A DNA stretch of 64,000 nucleotides, taken from the NCBI GenBank assembly GCA_963674575.2, contig CAXXQT010000007.1, forward strand, positions 620,001 to 684,000. Reading direction: 5' to 3'. The stretch comes from JAAYAY01 sp963674575 (GTDB lineage Bacteria; Planctomycetota; Planctomycetia; Pirellulales; Thermoguttaceae). Position numbers and translations under genes: made by a program. Numbering within the stretch: position 1 is the first letter of the stretch; the number at the start of each line of letters is the position of its first letter. Below, one piece after another: positions 8,632-19,281 of this stretch. The notes beneath the pieces are model-generated. The model made no database searches. It saw only the letters and a program-made list of their open reading frames with translations, and was not told the DNA's origin.

Positions 8632-9714
8632 ATGTCCAAACTCCCATTCGTTCGATCGCTCTCCCTCCTTTCCCTCCTCGCTTTGGCAATGGCGGGCTGT
8701 TCCAGCCTCGACCTGCCCGACGCGCCCAAGTGGCCGGGATCGGAAGACAAAGTGCAAATTCCCAACCGGATGGTCGACGTGTGGACCGATGATATCCTGC
8801 ACCAGGCCGGGCAGCCCTCGAAACGCGGCTTCGGCGGGCGGTTCATGTTCTACAACAACGAGAGCGAAGAGCCGATCAAGGTGGATGGGCGCCTGACCGT
8901 CTACCTCTTTGACGACCGCTGCGAAGATCCTATGAAGGAGAAGCCGATCCACAAGTTCGTCTTCCCCACCGAGACCTTCCAGAAGCACTACAGCGAATCG
9001 GACCTGGGGCACTCGTACAGCTTCTGGTTGCCCGTCGACGAGGTGGGAGGAGTCCAGAAGCAATTGACCATCATTGCCCGCTTCGATCCGAAGGTGGGCG
9101 CCAAGGTGTTGAGCAAGCCGTCCACGTGCGTCTTGCCCGGACGCCCCGCCGACGAGAACCCGACGAGTCCGCTCGTGCAACGCTACGAAGCCCACCAGTA
9201 CACCAAAGATGCCAACGGAACCGTCCGGCAGGTGGCCTATGTGGAAGGTGTGCGAGGCGATCCTGGGGTGGAACAACCGACCCAATCGGGGCTTACCACG
9301 GCCACGATCAACCTCTCGCCCGACTTCACGCGCCAGATCAGCGAGTCGCCTTCGCCCTATACCCCCGGAAATCAGCCAGCCACGCTGGGATCGACACTTG
9401 CGCCTGGCCTGACGCCGGCTCCTACGGCGACTCCGGCGAGCGTGCCGGTCCAGACGCCGGCTGCGCCGGGGCCTTCTCTGAATTCTCAGGGAGCGGTGCA
9501 ACCGCCAGTTGATTCTCCACTTTCGAAATTCCAGGCTCGAAGAGAAGCATTAAACCGGCGAGTTTCTTCTCGTGTTCGGATGCAACCGTCCCGTGGAGCG
9601 TGGCCGTCCGCCCGGCCATCGACACTTCAAGGGGCTTGGGCGAATGAATCGTTGGCGACAGCGACAACCGCTCAGACACTTCCGCCTCAATGGCCGGAAG
9701 AGGAATCGTGGTAG
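8632..9714 (+). CDS. Secreted lipoprotein following the secretin
   Basis: A lipoprotein with a clear signal sequence and lipobox: SLLSLLALAMAGC, with the lipidated Cys about 23 residues from the ATG at 8632. The mature part is a beta-rich domain of unknown family (about residues 45-205: FMFYNNESEEPIKVDGRLTV, then YSFWLPVDEVGG). A long Pro/Ala/Thr-rich tail follows. Longer starts exist (ATG 8620 or the open frame from 8476), but only the late start places the signal peptide at the N-terminus. Being next to the secretin suggests a pilotin or accessory role, which is inference. The last 98 codons overlap the antisense BON gene. The sequence after SPLSKFQARREAL looks less protein-like, so the original stop may have been lost. 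Confidence 0.75.
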   Translation: MSKLPFVRSLSLLSLLALAMAGCSSLDLPDAPKWPGSEDKVQIPNRMVDVWTDDILHQAGQPSKRGFGGRFMFYNNESEEPIKVDGRLTVYLFDDRCEDPMKEKPIHKFVFPTETFQKHYSESDLGHSYSFWLPVDEVGGVQKQLTIIARFDPKVGAKVLSKPSTCVLPGRPADENPTSPLVQRYEAHQYTKDANGTVRQVAYVEGVRGDPGVEQPTQSGLTTATINLSPDFTRQISESPSPYTPGNQPATLGSTLAPGLTPAPTATPASVPVQTPAAPGPSLNSQGAVQPPVDSPLSKFQARREALNRRVSSRVRMQPSRGAWPSARPSTLQGAWANESLATATTAQTLPPQWPEEESW

Positions 9715-10132
9715 GCGCGAACCCCAGACGCAACCGGGGCGCGTACATCCCTGAAGAAAGCTGCGGTGCATTCCGCATCCGGTTGATGGCCGGGTCGACG
9801 GCCTGACGGACCAGTTGGCCTTCGATGGCCGATCGGATATCGGCTTCGCCGGCCACGGACTGGCCACCGACGAACCCGCCCTCGCGCGGTCCCGCCCCGA
9901 CGAAATCGGTGGCGTCCCGCGATTCTCGCAAGAACCGTTCGTCGCCCGAGATCCCGCCCACCTTTTCATCGGCGGCGGCCCCCGGATTGGACCCGGATTT
10001 CATCCGGCTCCGTATCCGCTCCCGAATCGCGCTCGAGCCCGAATTCTCGCTCGTGGTCTGCCCCAGCGCGAAGGATGGCCCAATCAGGCAAATCACCAGA
10101 AGAGCCACGCAGACACTGCCGATCCTCGCCAT
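9422..10132 (-). CDS. Secreted BON-domain protein
   Basis: A 236-residue protein started at the ATG at 10132 because a signal peptide follows at once (RIGSVCVALLVICLIGPSFA). An Arg/Ser-rich linker leads to a region of unknown role. A BON domain lies at about 165-220, with the pattern LEVSMAGRTATLHGTVASEH, a helix and VENQLAV. BON domains bind membranes or other envelope components and occur in secretins and osmotic-stress proteins. The gene is convergent with the lipoprotein gene and overlaps it by 293 bp. Because the BON fold extends through most of the overlap, this side of the overlap is the better-supported reading. Confidence 0.8.
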   Translation of the reverse strand: MARIGSVCVALLVICLIGPSFALGQTTSENSGSSAIRERIRSRMKSGSNPGAAADEKVGGISGDERFLRESRDATDFVGAGPREGGFVGGQSVAGEADIRSAIEGQLVRQAVDPAINRMRNAPQLSSGMYAPRLRLGFAPTTIPLPAIEAEVSERLSLSPTIHSPKPLEVSMAGRTATLHGTVASEHEKKLAGLMLLFEPGISKVENQLAVAPLPENSEKAPAQPASGPARSPESP

Positions 10133-10464
10133 CACTATTCTCCCAAAGCCGCTCAGTTGCCGACTGAACAAATAGGTGCTGCGTCGCCGCACGAGACTAG
10201 CGATTCCCATCCAGGAACCGTCCAACTCCAATATCTGAGTCTACCACACACAGCTCAAACAGACCATTTTTCCGGCTCATTCCGCCACCTAGACCGTTGC
10301 ACCTACACTCCATTATGTGCTAGAATCTACCCCGTCGGCGGGGGTATTCTTGGGCGGCGTGCGCAGTTGATGGTCTTCGCTCGCGCACGGAACATGATTC
10401 GGCCCACCCGCCCCAGGTGGTTCATCGGACAGGTACCCAGCCATGAAGACACCGCTGATCTCCA

Positions 10465-11040
10465 GTGCCCTATGGAAGCTTGCTCGCGACCGGGAGCATG
10501 GACGGAAGCGTTCGGATCTGGAGCATTCATGAGGGAACTCTTATTGCCACCCTCCGCTGCCCGGAAGTCGTTCGAGCGGCGAAGGAGCAGGCTGAATCTG
10601 CGATGCGTCAACGTGGCCAGGAACGTGAGTACGAGCCGATGCCCTCCGTCGAATCCGTGGCGTTTTCTCCGGACGGCCAGAAGATTGCGGCAGCCTTTGG
10701 CGAACAGGTCATTCCGGGCAACCGAGCCGGGGTCGGCGCCGTCAAACTGTGGGACGCGACGAACTGGGAACCCATCGCCACAATCGCTCACGACAACGGC
10801 AACTTCGTCGCGCAAGTGTGCTACTCGCCCGACGGGACGCTCCTCGCAACGGCCGGCGGGGATCGTTCCGTGGTCTTCTGGGATGCCGCCTCACTCAAAG
10901 AAGCATCCAGAATCTCGGGCAACGGCCCGATCGCATTTGCACCGGGAGGAAGTCGCCTTGTCGTGCGCGACGGTGATGCATCCCTCAGTTTGATTGCCAT
11001 ACCCGGCCGGACCCCCGAACGAAGTGCAGGACGGAAATAA
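10465..11040 (+). pseudogene. WD40-repeat protein, N-terminally truncated remnant
   Basis: The frame encodes about three and a half WD40 blades: GSLLATGSMDGSVRIW, VAFSPDGQKIAAAF then GAVKLWDATNW, and CYSPDGTLLATAGGDRSVVF. It opens in the middle of a blade, and a TGA stop lies in frame only 7 bp before the GTG used as start. A seven-blade propeller needs about 280-300 residues, and here only 191 exist with no signal peptide. This looks like the C-terminal remnant of a larger beta-propeller or WD40-kinase gene broken by deletion or frameshift. A separate short protein made from the GTG cannot be excluded. Confidence 0.55.
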
Positions 11041-11271
11041 GAGGGCTGACGGTCCCGTCCTCGGTTTCCAGGCCTTGGACAAGGAGCCCCCCCCCTGCAT
11101 AGAATGACCCGCCTCCACCTGGGGCATGGGTGGCGTCCCCCCGGTTGTCAGTGAGGGGACATTTGTGCTATATTACCCGACTGCGCTCGATTTGGTTTTC
11201 CGACCAAGTCGAGAGGGTCATGATTTCATCGAGTCGGTCCTTTTGATCGAGAACTACAAAAGGAGGATTGC

Positions 11272-11358
11272 GTGGGAACGAAAAAGTCTGGAAAGGGTCG
11301 TCGGAAGATCGGTCGCAAGAAGCGTCGTATGCGTTCTAAGATCCGTCACCGCAAATAG
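11272..11358 (+). CDS. 28-residue extremely basic protein, possibly ribosome-associated
   Basis: A GTG start at 11272 follows a textbook AGGAGG Shine-Dalgarno (about 11261-11266). The frame encodes 28 residues, of which about 17 are Lys or Arg: GTKKSGKG, then RKIGRKKRRMRSKIRHRK. There are no acidic residues. The stop (11356-11358) is two bases before the next ATG at 11361, so the two genes are almost certainly co-translated. Tiny Arg/Lys proteins of this kind resemble the bS22/AURKAIP1-COX24-like and bTHX ribosomal peptides that sit in rRNA pockets. I rate that as a suggestion, because I recognise composition and layout rather than a firm family match. Confidence 0.7.
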   Translation: MGTKKSGKGRRKIGRKKRRMRSKIRHRK

Positions 11359-11360
11359 AT

Positions 11361-12032
11361 ATGACTAGCGACCTGCCGCTGATTCTGCTGTCGGGAATGG
11401 GGGCCGACGAGCGGGTGTTTCGGCGGCAGCGCGATGAGTTCGCCAGGTTGCTGCTGCCCGGCTGGATCGATCCTCAGCCGGGAGACGATCTTCCGCGGTA
11501 TGCCCAAAGAATGGCGAAGCACGTGGACCCCGGCGGGCCGTGCTTCGTGGGCGGTGTGTCGTTGGGCGGCATGATCGCCCTGGAAATGGCACGCCATCTC
11601 GATTGCCGCGGGTGCCTTCTGATTGCGAGCGTGCGCTCACCTCGCGAGCTGCCTCGTCGTGCGCGAGTTCTGAAACCGGTTGCCCTGCTCCTGCCTCCCG
11701 GCAGCGGCGGTGTGCCCGTGCTGGCCGCCCGGTTCGCCCTGGCGGTGGCCGGCCCCTTGCTCGGCCCGGTCCCCCGGAACCTGCTCCGCCAGTTGGCCGA
11801 CGCCGATCGCCACTTCCTGCGATGGGCTTCCATGGCCCTGCTTCGTTGGAAGCCACACGAAGACTGCCGGCAGATCCCCATCCGGCAGATCCACGGCGAT
11901 CGCGACCACGTCCTGCCCCACACGCTTACCTCGCCCGACGTGCTGGTCCCCCACGGCGGCCACGTCCTGCCCATGACCCACGCCGACGAGGTCAACCGCT
12001 TTCTCCGCGACGCCATGGCCGAACTGGCGTGA
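11361..12032 (+). CDS. Alpha/beta-hydrolase fold protein
   Basis: A 223-residue cytoplasmic alpha/beta hydrolase. The oxyanion and N-terminal strand read LILLSGMGADERVF. The nucleophile elbow is GGVSLGG (Ser at about residue 67). A HGDRDHVLP segment near 178 carries the probable acid, and GGHVLPMTHADEV near 205 carries the catalytic His. The family includes esterases and thioesterases, and the substrate cannot be told from sequence. The ATG begins two bases after the stop of the 28-residue basic protein, so translation is probably coupled. A G/C-rich repeat (12039-12088) follows. Confidence 0.85.
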   Translation: MTSDLPLILLSGMGADERVFRRQRDEFARLLLPGWIDPQPGDDLPRYAQRMAKHVDPGGPCFVGGVSLGGMIALEMARHLDCRGCLLIASVRSPRELPRRARVLKPVALLLPPGSGGVPVLAARFALAVAGPLLGPVPRNLLRQLADADRHFLRWASMALLRWKPHEDCRQIPIRQIHGDRDHVLPHTLTSPDVLVPHGGHVLPMTHADEVNRFLRDAMAELA

Positions 12033-12038
12033 GCAGAA

Positions 12039-12088
12039 GAACTCCCTCCCCAGCGAGCTTGCGAGCGAGGGGGAGGGCCGGGGAGGGG
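12039..12088. repeat. Short G/C-rich intergenic repeat
   Basis: CTCCCTCCCCAGCGAG followed by GGGCCGGGGAG is shared with 782-816. This copy has an additional CTTGCGAGCGAGG insert that can pair with the left part. It is non-coding. The nearby CGGAGCGTGACGGCCACT at about 12156 matches phrases near 923 and 1456. Confidence 0.5.
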
Positions 12089-12254
12089 CTTGCGGAGCTG
12101 GTGGTTGTTGGGGTTCAGGAGTCAGGGGGAAACGGCTGCGCACGGCGTTCATAACGACGGAGCGTGACGGCCACTCTGGCGAATTTGCTTTTCGATTCCC
12201 CGCTGCTATGCTGGAGCCATCAACAGCCTGAATCCGCCCCAAGAGAACCCGCCC

Positions 12255-13097
12255 ATGATGCCCCCATTCCGTCGCACCACACTCCTTGCCCTCAGCCTCG
12301 CTGTCGCCGCTGCGTCATCCCTCGCCCTGGCCGCTGAGAAAGCCAAGCCCATCGTCCCCGCCGATGACGTGATCAAGCTCTTCAACGGCAAGGATCTCAG
12401 CGGGCTCTACGTCTTTATGAGCGACACAAAGTACGAGGACCCGCGGAAGATCTTCACGGTCAAAGACGGGCTGCTCCACATCTCGGGAGACGGATTCGGC
12501 GGTATCTGCACGCAGAAGGAGTACGCCAACTACCACATGATCTGCGAATTCAAATGGGGTAAGCGCACCTGGGGCAAGCGAGAGAAGTCCGCCCGGGACT
12601 CCGGCGCGCTGGTTCATTGCACGGGTCCCGACGGCGCCTACAGCGGCATCTGGATGGCGTGCATCGAGGCCCAGATCATCGAGGGCGGCGTGGGTGACGT
12701 GCTCGTCGTGCCCGGCAAGGACGAGAAGGGCAACCCGATTCCTCTTTCGCTCACCGCCAAGGTCGTCAAGGATCGCGACGGCGAAACCGTGTGGAACAAG
12801 GACGGCGAGCCCAAGGTCTTCACCAGCGGACGGATCAACTGGTGGGGCCGGGATCCCGACTGGAAAGACGAGATCGGCATCCGCGGTCCGGAGGACAAGG
12901 ACAGCCCCGTGGGCGAGTGGACCCGCATGGACGTGATCTGCGACGGCGGCGAGATCACCGTCAAGGTGAACGGCGCCGTCGTCAACCACGGCTACGACGC
13001 CGTTCCCCAGGCCGGCAAGCTGACCTTCCAGACGGAGCTAGCCGAACTCTTCGTCCGCCGCTGGGAACTCTGGCCCCTCGGGAAGGCGCCAGAGTAG
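12255..13097 (+). CDS. Secreted DUF1080 (3-keto-disaccharide hydrolase-like) protein
   Basis: A 280-residue exported protein with a signal peptide (LLALSLAVAAASSLALAAE). The DUF1080 start signature is IKLFNGKDLSGLYVF. Later family landmarks are FGGICTQKEYANYHM with CEFKWG, the DSGALVHC segment, and EWTRMDVICDGGEITVKVNG near the C-terminus. The fold is a concanavalin-like beta-sandwich. Members act on 3-keto-glycosides or are simply carbohydrate-binding, and they are greatly expanded in planctomycetes. It probably acts in the periplasm on polysaccharide breakdown products, fitting the sulfatase at 15 kb and the GH95 enzyme at 44 kb. It appears to be transcribed alone. Confidence 0.9.
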   Translation: MMPPFRRTTLLALSLAVAAASSLALAAEKAKPIVPADDVIKLFNGKDLSGLYVFMSDTKYEDPRKIFTVKDGLLHISGDGFGGICTQKEYANYHMICEFKWGKRTWGKREKSARDSGALVHCTGPDGAYSGIWMACIEAQIIEGGVGDVLVVPGKDEKGNPIPLSLTAKVVKDRDGETVWNKDGEPKVFTSGRINWWGRDPDWKDEIGIRGPEDKDSPVGEWTRMDVICDGGEITVKVNGAVVNHGYDAVPQAGKLTFQTELAELFVRRWELWPLGKAPE

Positions 13098-13140
13098 AGA
13101 GGGAGCGTTGTCATCGTTGCTCATCACCAAGTGACGATCC

Positions 13141-13234
13141 GCCACGTAGTGGCGTCACGTGAGTAGCCAGGGGTGGAGCGTAGCGGAACCCCTGGATTCA
13201 AGATCTCGGTATCGATGCCGCGTAGCGGCATGAC
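13141..13234 (+). repeat. 94-bp triple-hairpin REP-like repeat, copy 1 (family B)
   Basis: This unit contains three hairpins: GCCAC-GTA-GTGGC; a long one with arms CAGGGGT and ACCCCTG around GGAGCGTAGCGG; and ATGCCGC-GTA-GCGGCAT. By eye it differs from the copy at 13964-14057 at only three positions. A third, inverted copy is at 14618-14712. It is non-coding and sits just after the DUF1080 gene. Confidence 0.85.
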
Positions 13235-13277
13235 ATCGCCACGCTACCACGGGTGGATCTCGCCTTCCCACACAGAC

Positions 13278-13928
13278 TCAATCCTCCCGTTTCCCGAGAT
13301 TGTGGCTCCCGCGCAGGAATTCGATCTCGCCTTTTGTCGAGACGTCCCTCGCGCCGCTTCCCTGCTCCGTTTGGACCGCGTATTTCGCAAACACCGTGCC
13401 GACGCAATAGTCTTCGTCGGTTTCGGCGTCCGCTGGACGACTGAACACAAACGCGATCCAGCCCATTCCTCCATCCAGGAAAGCTTCGGTTGCCGTGAAG
13501 TCTTGTTGATCTTCAAACGACACGGACTCGCCGACTGGAATTTCGACGACGCGGGACTCCTGGGCGAACTTCGGGCATTCCTTTCCCATTGAGAGGCTGT
13601 CCTCAGAGAAGCCGAAAACCCGAACGGGTGGGAAAGCGATCCGGATGGGGGCCGTTGTGAGGTTCGTGAACGTGTACTCCGCCGGTCCGCTCGCGCCGAA
13701 TACGCGGTCGCTGTACTTCTCGATCGTCGTCGGGCGGTAGGTGATATCGACAGCCACGGGAGCCGAGGCTCGAAGAACGAAAGGTGCGATTGCTTCGTGA
13801 CGCGGCTTTTTGGCAGAATTCCACAACTCCGGTGCCATGAGCCCCGCCAGCAAGACCAACAGGGCAAGCAGAGCAAGGGTTGTGTACTGCAAGATGCGTA
13901 GAGAGAGGGGAGACTTTGCGTTTGCCAC
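13278..13928 (-). CDS. Membrane-anchored protein of unknown function
   Basis: The 216-residue product begins at GTG 13928, preceded by an AGAGG ribosome site. The longer frame to 14024 runs back through a family B repeat and is unlikely. One N-terminal membrane helix is clear (about 10-32: LQYTTLALLALLVLLAGLMA). The outer domain is beta-rich, with alternating strands such as YTFTNLTTAPIRIAF and a GWIAFVFSRP segment. It resembles immunoglobulin-like or copper-chaperone-like sandwiches in pattern only, and I do not recognise the family. It lies between two direct copies of the 94-bp repeat. Confidence 0.7.
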   Translation of the reverse strand: MANAKSPLSLRILQYTTLALLALLVLLAGLMAPELWNSAKKPRHEAIAPFVLRASAPVAVDITYRPTTIEKYSDRVFGASGPAEYTFTNLTTAPIRIAFPPVRVFGFSEDSLSMGKECPKFAQESRVVEIPVGESVSFEDQQDFTATEAFLDGGMGWIAFVFSRPADAETDEDYCVGTVFAKYAVQTEQGSGARDVSTKGEIEFLRGSHNLGKRED

Positions 13929-13963
13929 AACATGCTGCCTCTTGAGTTGGCGTGAACTAGTCT

Positions 13964-14057
13964 GCCACGTAGTGGCGTCACGTGAGTAGCCAGGGGTGGA
14001 GCGTAGCGGAACCCCTGGATTCAAGGTCTCGGCATCGATGCCGCGTAGCGGCTTGAC
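13964..14057 (+). repeat. 94-bp triple-hairpin REP-like repeat, copy 2 (family B)
   Basis: A direct repeat of 13141-13234 with three visible base differences. It abuts the 3' end of the transposase gene (stop at 14064). It keeps all three hairpins with GTA loops or cores. Confidence 0.85.
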
Positions 14058-14063
14058 TGGATT

Positions 14064-14513
14064 TCACGCCAGGTATCGTTCGTCGAATGCAATGCCGTTT
14101 TCGCGGAGTATCCGCCGATATTCATCGAGCAGCGACTCCGTGCGGTGATGTTCACCCTGGCTCTTGATATAAGCGATGATCGAATCCTTCCCGCAGAACG
14201 ATACGGTGAACGCACCGTATCCATCCTGCCAGCCCTCGAAGCGGCGGAATTCCGCCTGAGCCTTCAGCCAACGACTGCTGCCGGTTTTCACCTCCCTTAC
14301 GTAATTGGCCACAGGCAAGATCGTCGGAATCGCGGTGAGAATGTGAACGTGATCGTCCATCCCTCCGATGCGATACAGGTGGCATTTGAGATTCTTGTGA
14401 ATTCCCCAGATATAACGATAGAGTAGTTCTCGATAGTCGTCAGGCAACGTTCGCTGACGAGCCTTCGTCGAGAAAATGACGTGAAATAGCAATTGGGTGT
14501 AGGTATTCGGCAT
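14064..14513 (-). CDS. REP-associated tyrosine transposase (IS200/IS605-like, TnpA_REP)
   Basis: A complete 149-residue Y1 transposase. It has the family N-terminus (YTQLLFHVIFSTKARQRTL), the metal-binding HUH motif inside GGMDDHVHIL (about residues 50-59) and the catalytic tyrosine helix DSIIAYIKSQGEHHR (about 109-123). Members nick and join single-stranded DNA at hairpins. Subclass RAYT members are host-domesticated and associate with REP palindromes. Here the gene is bracketed by a repeat copy 6 bp past its stop and an inverted copy about 105 bp before its start, the expected arrangement of a RAYT with cognate repeats. There is no TnpB partner, and all key residues are present. Confidence 0.9.
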   Translation of the reverse strand: MPNTYTQLLFHVIFSTKARQRTLPDDYRELLYRYIWGIHKNLKCHLYRIGGMDDHVHILTAIPTILPVANYVREVKTGSSRWLKAQAEFRRFEGWQDGYGAFTVSFCGKDSIIAYIKSQGEHHRTESLLDEYRRILRENGIAFDERYLA

Positions 14514-14617
14514 GACGCCCCCCCGATGTTGTGCGGTGCCATGGGAAGGGACACGATCGCACCGGTGTAGTGTATCCGTGAGGGGAGATAATGTCTACTC
14601 AGGAGGGCAAGCCGATT

Positions 14618-14712
14618 GTCATGCCGCTACGCGGCATCGATCCCGAAGACTTGGATCCAGGGGTTCCGCTGCGCTCCACCGTGAGGCTAATCACATGTCG
14701 CCACTACGTGGC
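14618..14712 (-). repeat. 94-bp triple-hairpin REP-like repeat, copy 3, inverted (family B)
   Basis: Read on the minus strand it begins GCCACGTAGTGGC and ends GATGCCGCGTAGCGGCATGAC, matching copies 1 and 2 with more differences in the middle. Its orientation is opposite to the copy at 13964-14057, so the transposase lies between inverted copies. The rest of 14713-15019 is non-coding and ends in a small GGCGGAAACCGCC hairpin before the sulfatase. Confidence 0.8.
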
Positions 14713-15019
14713 GGAGAGCCGTTGGCTCTTTTTTTTTGCCGACGCTGTCGCTTCTCCGCGGTAAACGGCCGTAACCGGCAGTCACGCAAGGAGTTCGGGG
14801 TATCAGCGACCACCACCATTCCCCTGCGGGTTCCTGCCTCGCCCTAGGCTTCTGGCATCCCCATCCGGCACGCATTACGATGGAGGTTTGCATTCAATAA
14901 GAGCCTATCCGAAAATATATGCCTCCCACGGGCGGAAACCGCCTGCATATGCCGCATGTTCGTATCGGCTCTAAATCCTTACGGAGCGATGTTGTGATCG
15001 CAAGCTGGAGTTTCACGCC

Positions 15020-17179
15020 ATGAACCGTCTCGTTGCCGCCCTTTGCCTTGCCGTTTGTCTCGTGGCCACCGCGCCGCTCAATGCGGACGATCGGCCCAAT
15101 ATCGTCCTCATTATGTCCGACGATATGGGCTTTTCGGACATCGGCTGCTACGGCGGCGAGATCCGCACGCCCGTTCTCGACGGGTTGGCCAAGGAGGGGC
15201 TGCGTTTCACCCAGTTCTACAATACGGGGCGCTGTTGTCCCACGCGAGGTTCCCTGCTGACGGGTCTGTACTCGCACCAGGCGGGCATCGGCCACATGCT
15301 TGGCGACAAGGGGCTCCCTGGCTATACGACCGGCCTGAACCGGCACTGCCTGACGATTGGCGAGGCCATGCGGCTTGGCGGCTACCGGACCTATGCGACG
15401 GGGAAGTGGCACGTCACCAAGGAGACTCGCCCCAACGGCGAGAATGAGAAATTCAACTGGCCGCTTCAGCGGGGCTTCGACCGCTTCTTCGGAACGATCC
15501 ACGGCGCGGGCAGCTTCTACGATCCCAACTCGCTCACCCGCGACAACGAGTTGATTCCGCCCGACTCACCCGACTTCTTCTACACCGATGCGATCGCCGC
15601 CAATGCGTCGCAGTTCGTTCGGGATCATGCCCGCGACCACGGGGAAGAGCCGTTCTTCATGTATGTGGCCTTCACGGCCGCCCACTGGCCCATGCACGCC
15701 CGGCCGAAGAACATGAAGAAGTACGAAGGCGTTTACGACTGCGGTTGGGATGCCATTCGCGCGGCGCGGTATGAGCGGGTCAAGGAACTCGGGCTGATCG
15801 ATCCCCGTTGGGAGATGACACCGCGCGACATCAAGTCGCCGGCCTGGGAAGATGCAACCGACAAGGAGTGGGAAAGCGCCCTCATGCAGGTCTATGCCTC
15901 CATGATCGACTGCATGGATCAGGGAATCGGGCAGATCGTGGGGGCCCTGGAAGACACGGGACGCTATGACAACACGCTGATCTTCTTTTTGCAGGACAAC
16001 GGCGGCTGCGCTGAGGGCATGGGCCGGGGCGACGAGATCACCTACAAGGCCGATCCAGACACGATCGAGCCCATGCAGCCCGGTGAGTTGCAGTACGACA
16101 TGATTCCGAAGCGGACTCGCGACGGCAAACCGATCCGCCAGGGCAGGGGCGTGATGCCCGGTCCGGCCGACACCTACCTGGGCTACGGACTCTCCTGGGC
16201 CAATGCGTCGAACACGCCGTTCCGCGAGTACAAGCACTGGGTTCACGAAGGCGGCATTTCCACGCCGCTCATCGCCCACTGGCCCAAGGGCATCGCCCAG
16301 GATCGCTGGGGCATGCTGGAGACGCAGCCGGGTCACCTCATCGACATCATGGCCACCTGCGTCGACCTTGGAGGAGTGGACTACCCGGCCGAATATCACG
16401 GCGAGACGATCACGCCCCTGGAAGGTGTCAGCCTCCGCCCGGCCTTCTCGGGCCAGGAGCTCGGCCGAAAGAAGCCCATCTTCTGGGAACATGAAGCCAA
16501 CTGCGCCCTCCGCGACGGCAAATGGAAGATCGTCCGCAAGGGCAACATGGGTTCCGGCGATACGACCCCGTGGGAACTCTACGACATGGAAGCGGACCGC
16601 ACGGAACTGCACGACCTGGCGGCCGAGATGCCTGGGCGCGTACAACAGATGGCCGAGGCGTGGGAAGCCTATGCTCTCCACGCCAAGGCCAAGCCCTGGC
16701 CCTGGGGCAGGAGCAACCAGAAGAAGAAGTTCGTGCTCAAGAGCGGCGCCAGTCTCGAGAAGCAGTCCGCTCCTCAAACCGCCGACAAGTCATTTACGGT
16801 CAAGGCGGCGCTCACGGCGTGCGGCGACGGAGTGATCGCTGCCCAGGGAGGAGTGGCCCACGGCTATTCGCTCTACGTCCAGGAAGGGAAGCCGGCCTTC
16901 AGTGCACGTTTTCGGGGGAAACTGCTCACGATTGCCGGCCAGGCTCGCCTGCCCGACGGCGCCTGCACTGTGGAGGCTGCCGTCGATGCTTCCGGCAGCA
17001 TGGTCCTTCGCGTAGACGGGCAGGAGGTGGCCAAGGCCGAGACGCCAGGCGCCATCGCGACTCCCGTGGACGGATTGACCGTGGGCAGCGATGGCAACGA
17101 CCCCGTTGGTCCCTATGAAGGTCCCCAAACTTTCGAGGGCACAATCCAGAAGGTTACCATCGAACTCGGCAAGCAGTAG
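15020..17179 (+). CDS. Secreted sulfatase (S1 family)
   Basis: An exported sulfatase of 719 residues that removes sulfate from sulfated polysaccharides. The signal peptide (LVAALCLAVCLVATAPLNA) precedes the metal-binding start RPNIVLIMSDDMGFSDIGCYG. The activating motif CCPTRGSLLTG is intact. Its first Cys (about 72) fits the C-x-P-x-R signature converted to formylglycine. Other landmarks are TGKWHVTK and the metal-site segment QDNGGCAEG. The catalytic fold ends near 560. The last 160 residues look like a concanavalin-type module, which makes the protein longer than simple arylsulfatases. No maturase is in the window. It fits the sulfated-glycan lifestyle shared with the DUF1080 and GH95 genes. 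Confidence 0.92.
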   Translation: MNRLVAALCLAVCLVATAPLNADDRPNIVLIMSDDMGFSDIGCYGGEIRTPVLDGLAKEGLRFTQFYNTGRCCPTRGSLLTGLYSHQAGIGHMLGDKGLPGYTTGLNRHCLTIGEAMRLGGYRTYATGKWHVTKETRPNGENEKFNWPLQRGFDRFFGTIHGAGSFYDPNSLTRDNELIPPDSPDFFYTDAIAANASQFVRDHARDHGEEPFFMYVAFTAAHWPMHARPKNMKKYEGVYDCGWDAIRAARYERVKELGLIDPRWEMTPRDIKSPAWEDATDKEWESALMQVYASMIDCMDQGIGQIVGALEDTGRYDNTLIFFLQDNGGCAEGMGRGDEITYKADPDTIEPMQPGELQYDMIPKRTRDGKPIRQGRGVMPGPADTYLGYGLSWANASNTPFREYKHWVHEGGISTPLIAHWPKGIAQDRWGMLETQPGHLIDIMATCVDLGGVDYPAEYHGETITPLEGVSLRPAFSGQELGRKKPIFWEHEANCALRDGKWKIVRKGNMGSGDTTPWELYDMEADRTELHDLAAEMPGRVQQMAEAWEAYALHAKAKPWPWGRSNQKKKFVLKSGASLEKQSAPQTADKSFTVKAALTACGDGVIAAQGGVAHGYSLYVQEGKPAFSARFRGKLLTIAGQARLPDGACTVEAAVDASGSMVLRVDGQEVAKAETPGAIATPVDGLTVGSDGNDPVGPYEGPQTFEGTIQKVTIELGKQ

Positions 17180-17241
17180 AATCAGGGGTAGTCATTACCC
17201 TGTTTCCTTCCCTGTCCCGCTCGTCGCGTCTGCTGCTGGCC

Positions 17242-19257
<2,016 letters not shown>

Positions 19258-19281
<24 letters not shown>

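Noticed and set aside
13929..14024. N-terminal extension of the minus-strand membrane protein
   Set aside because: The extra residues are encoded by the 94-bp repeat. A GTG with a ribosome site at 13928 places the membrane helix properly.
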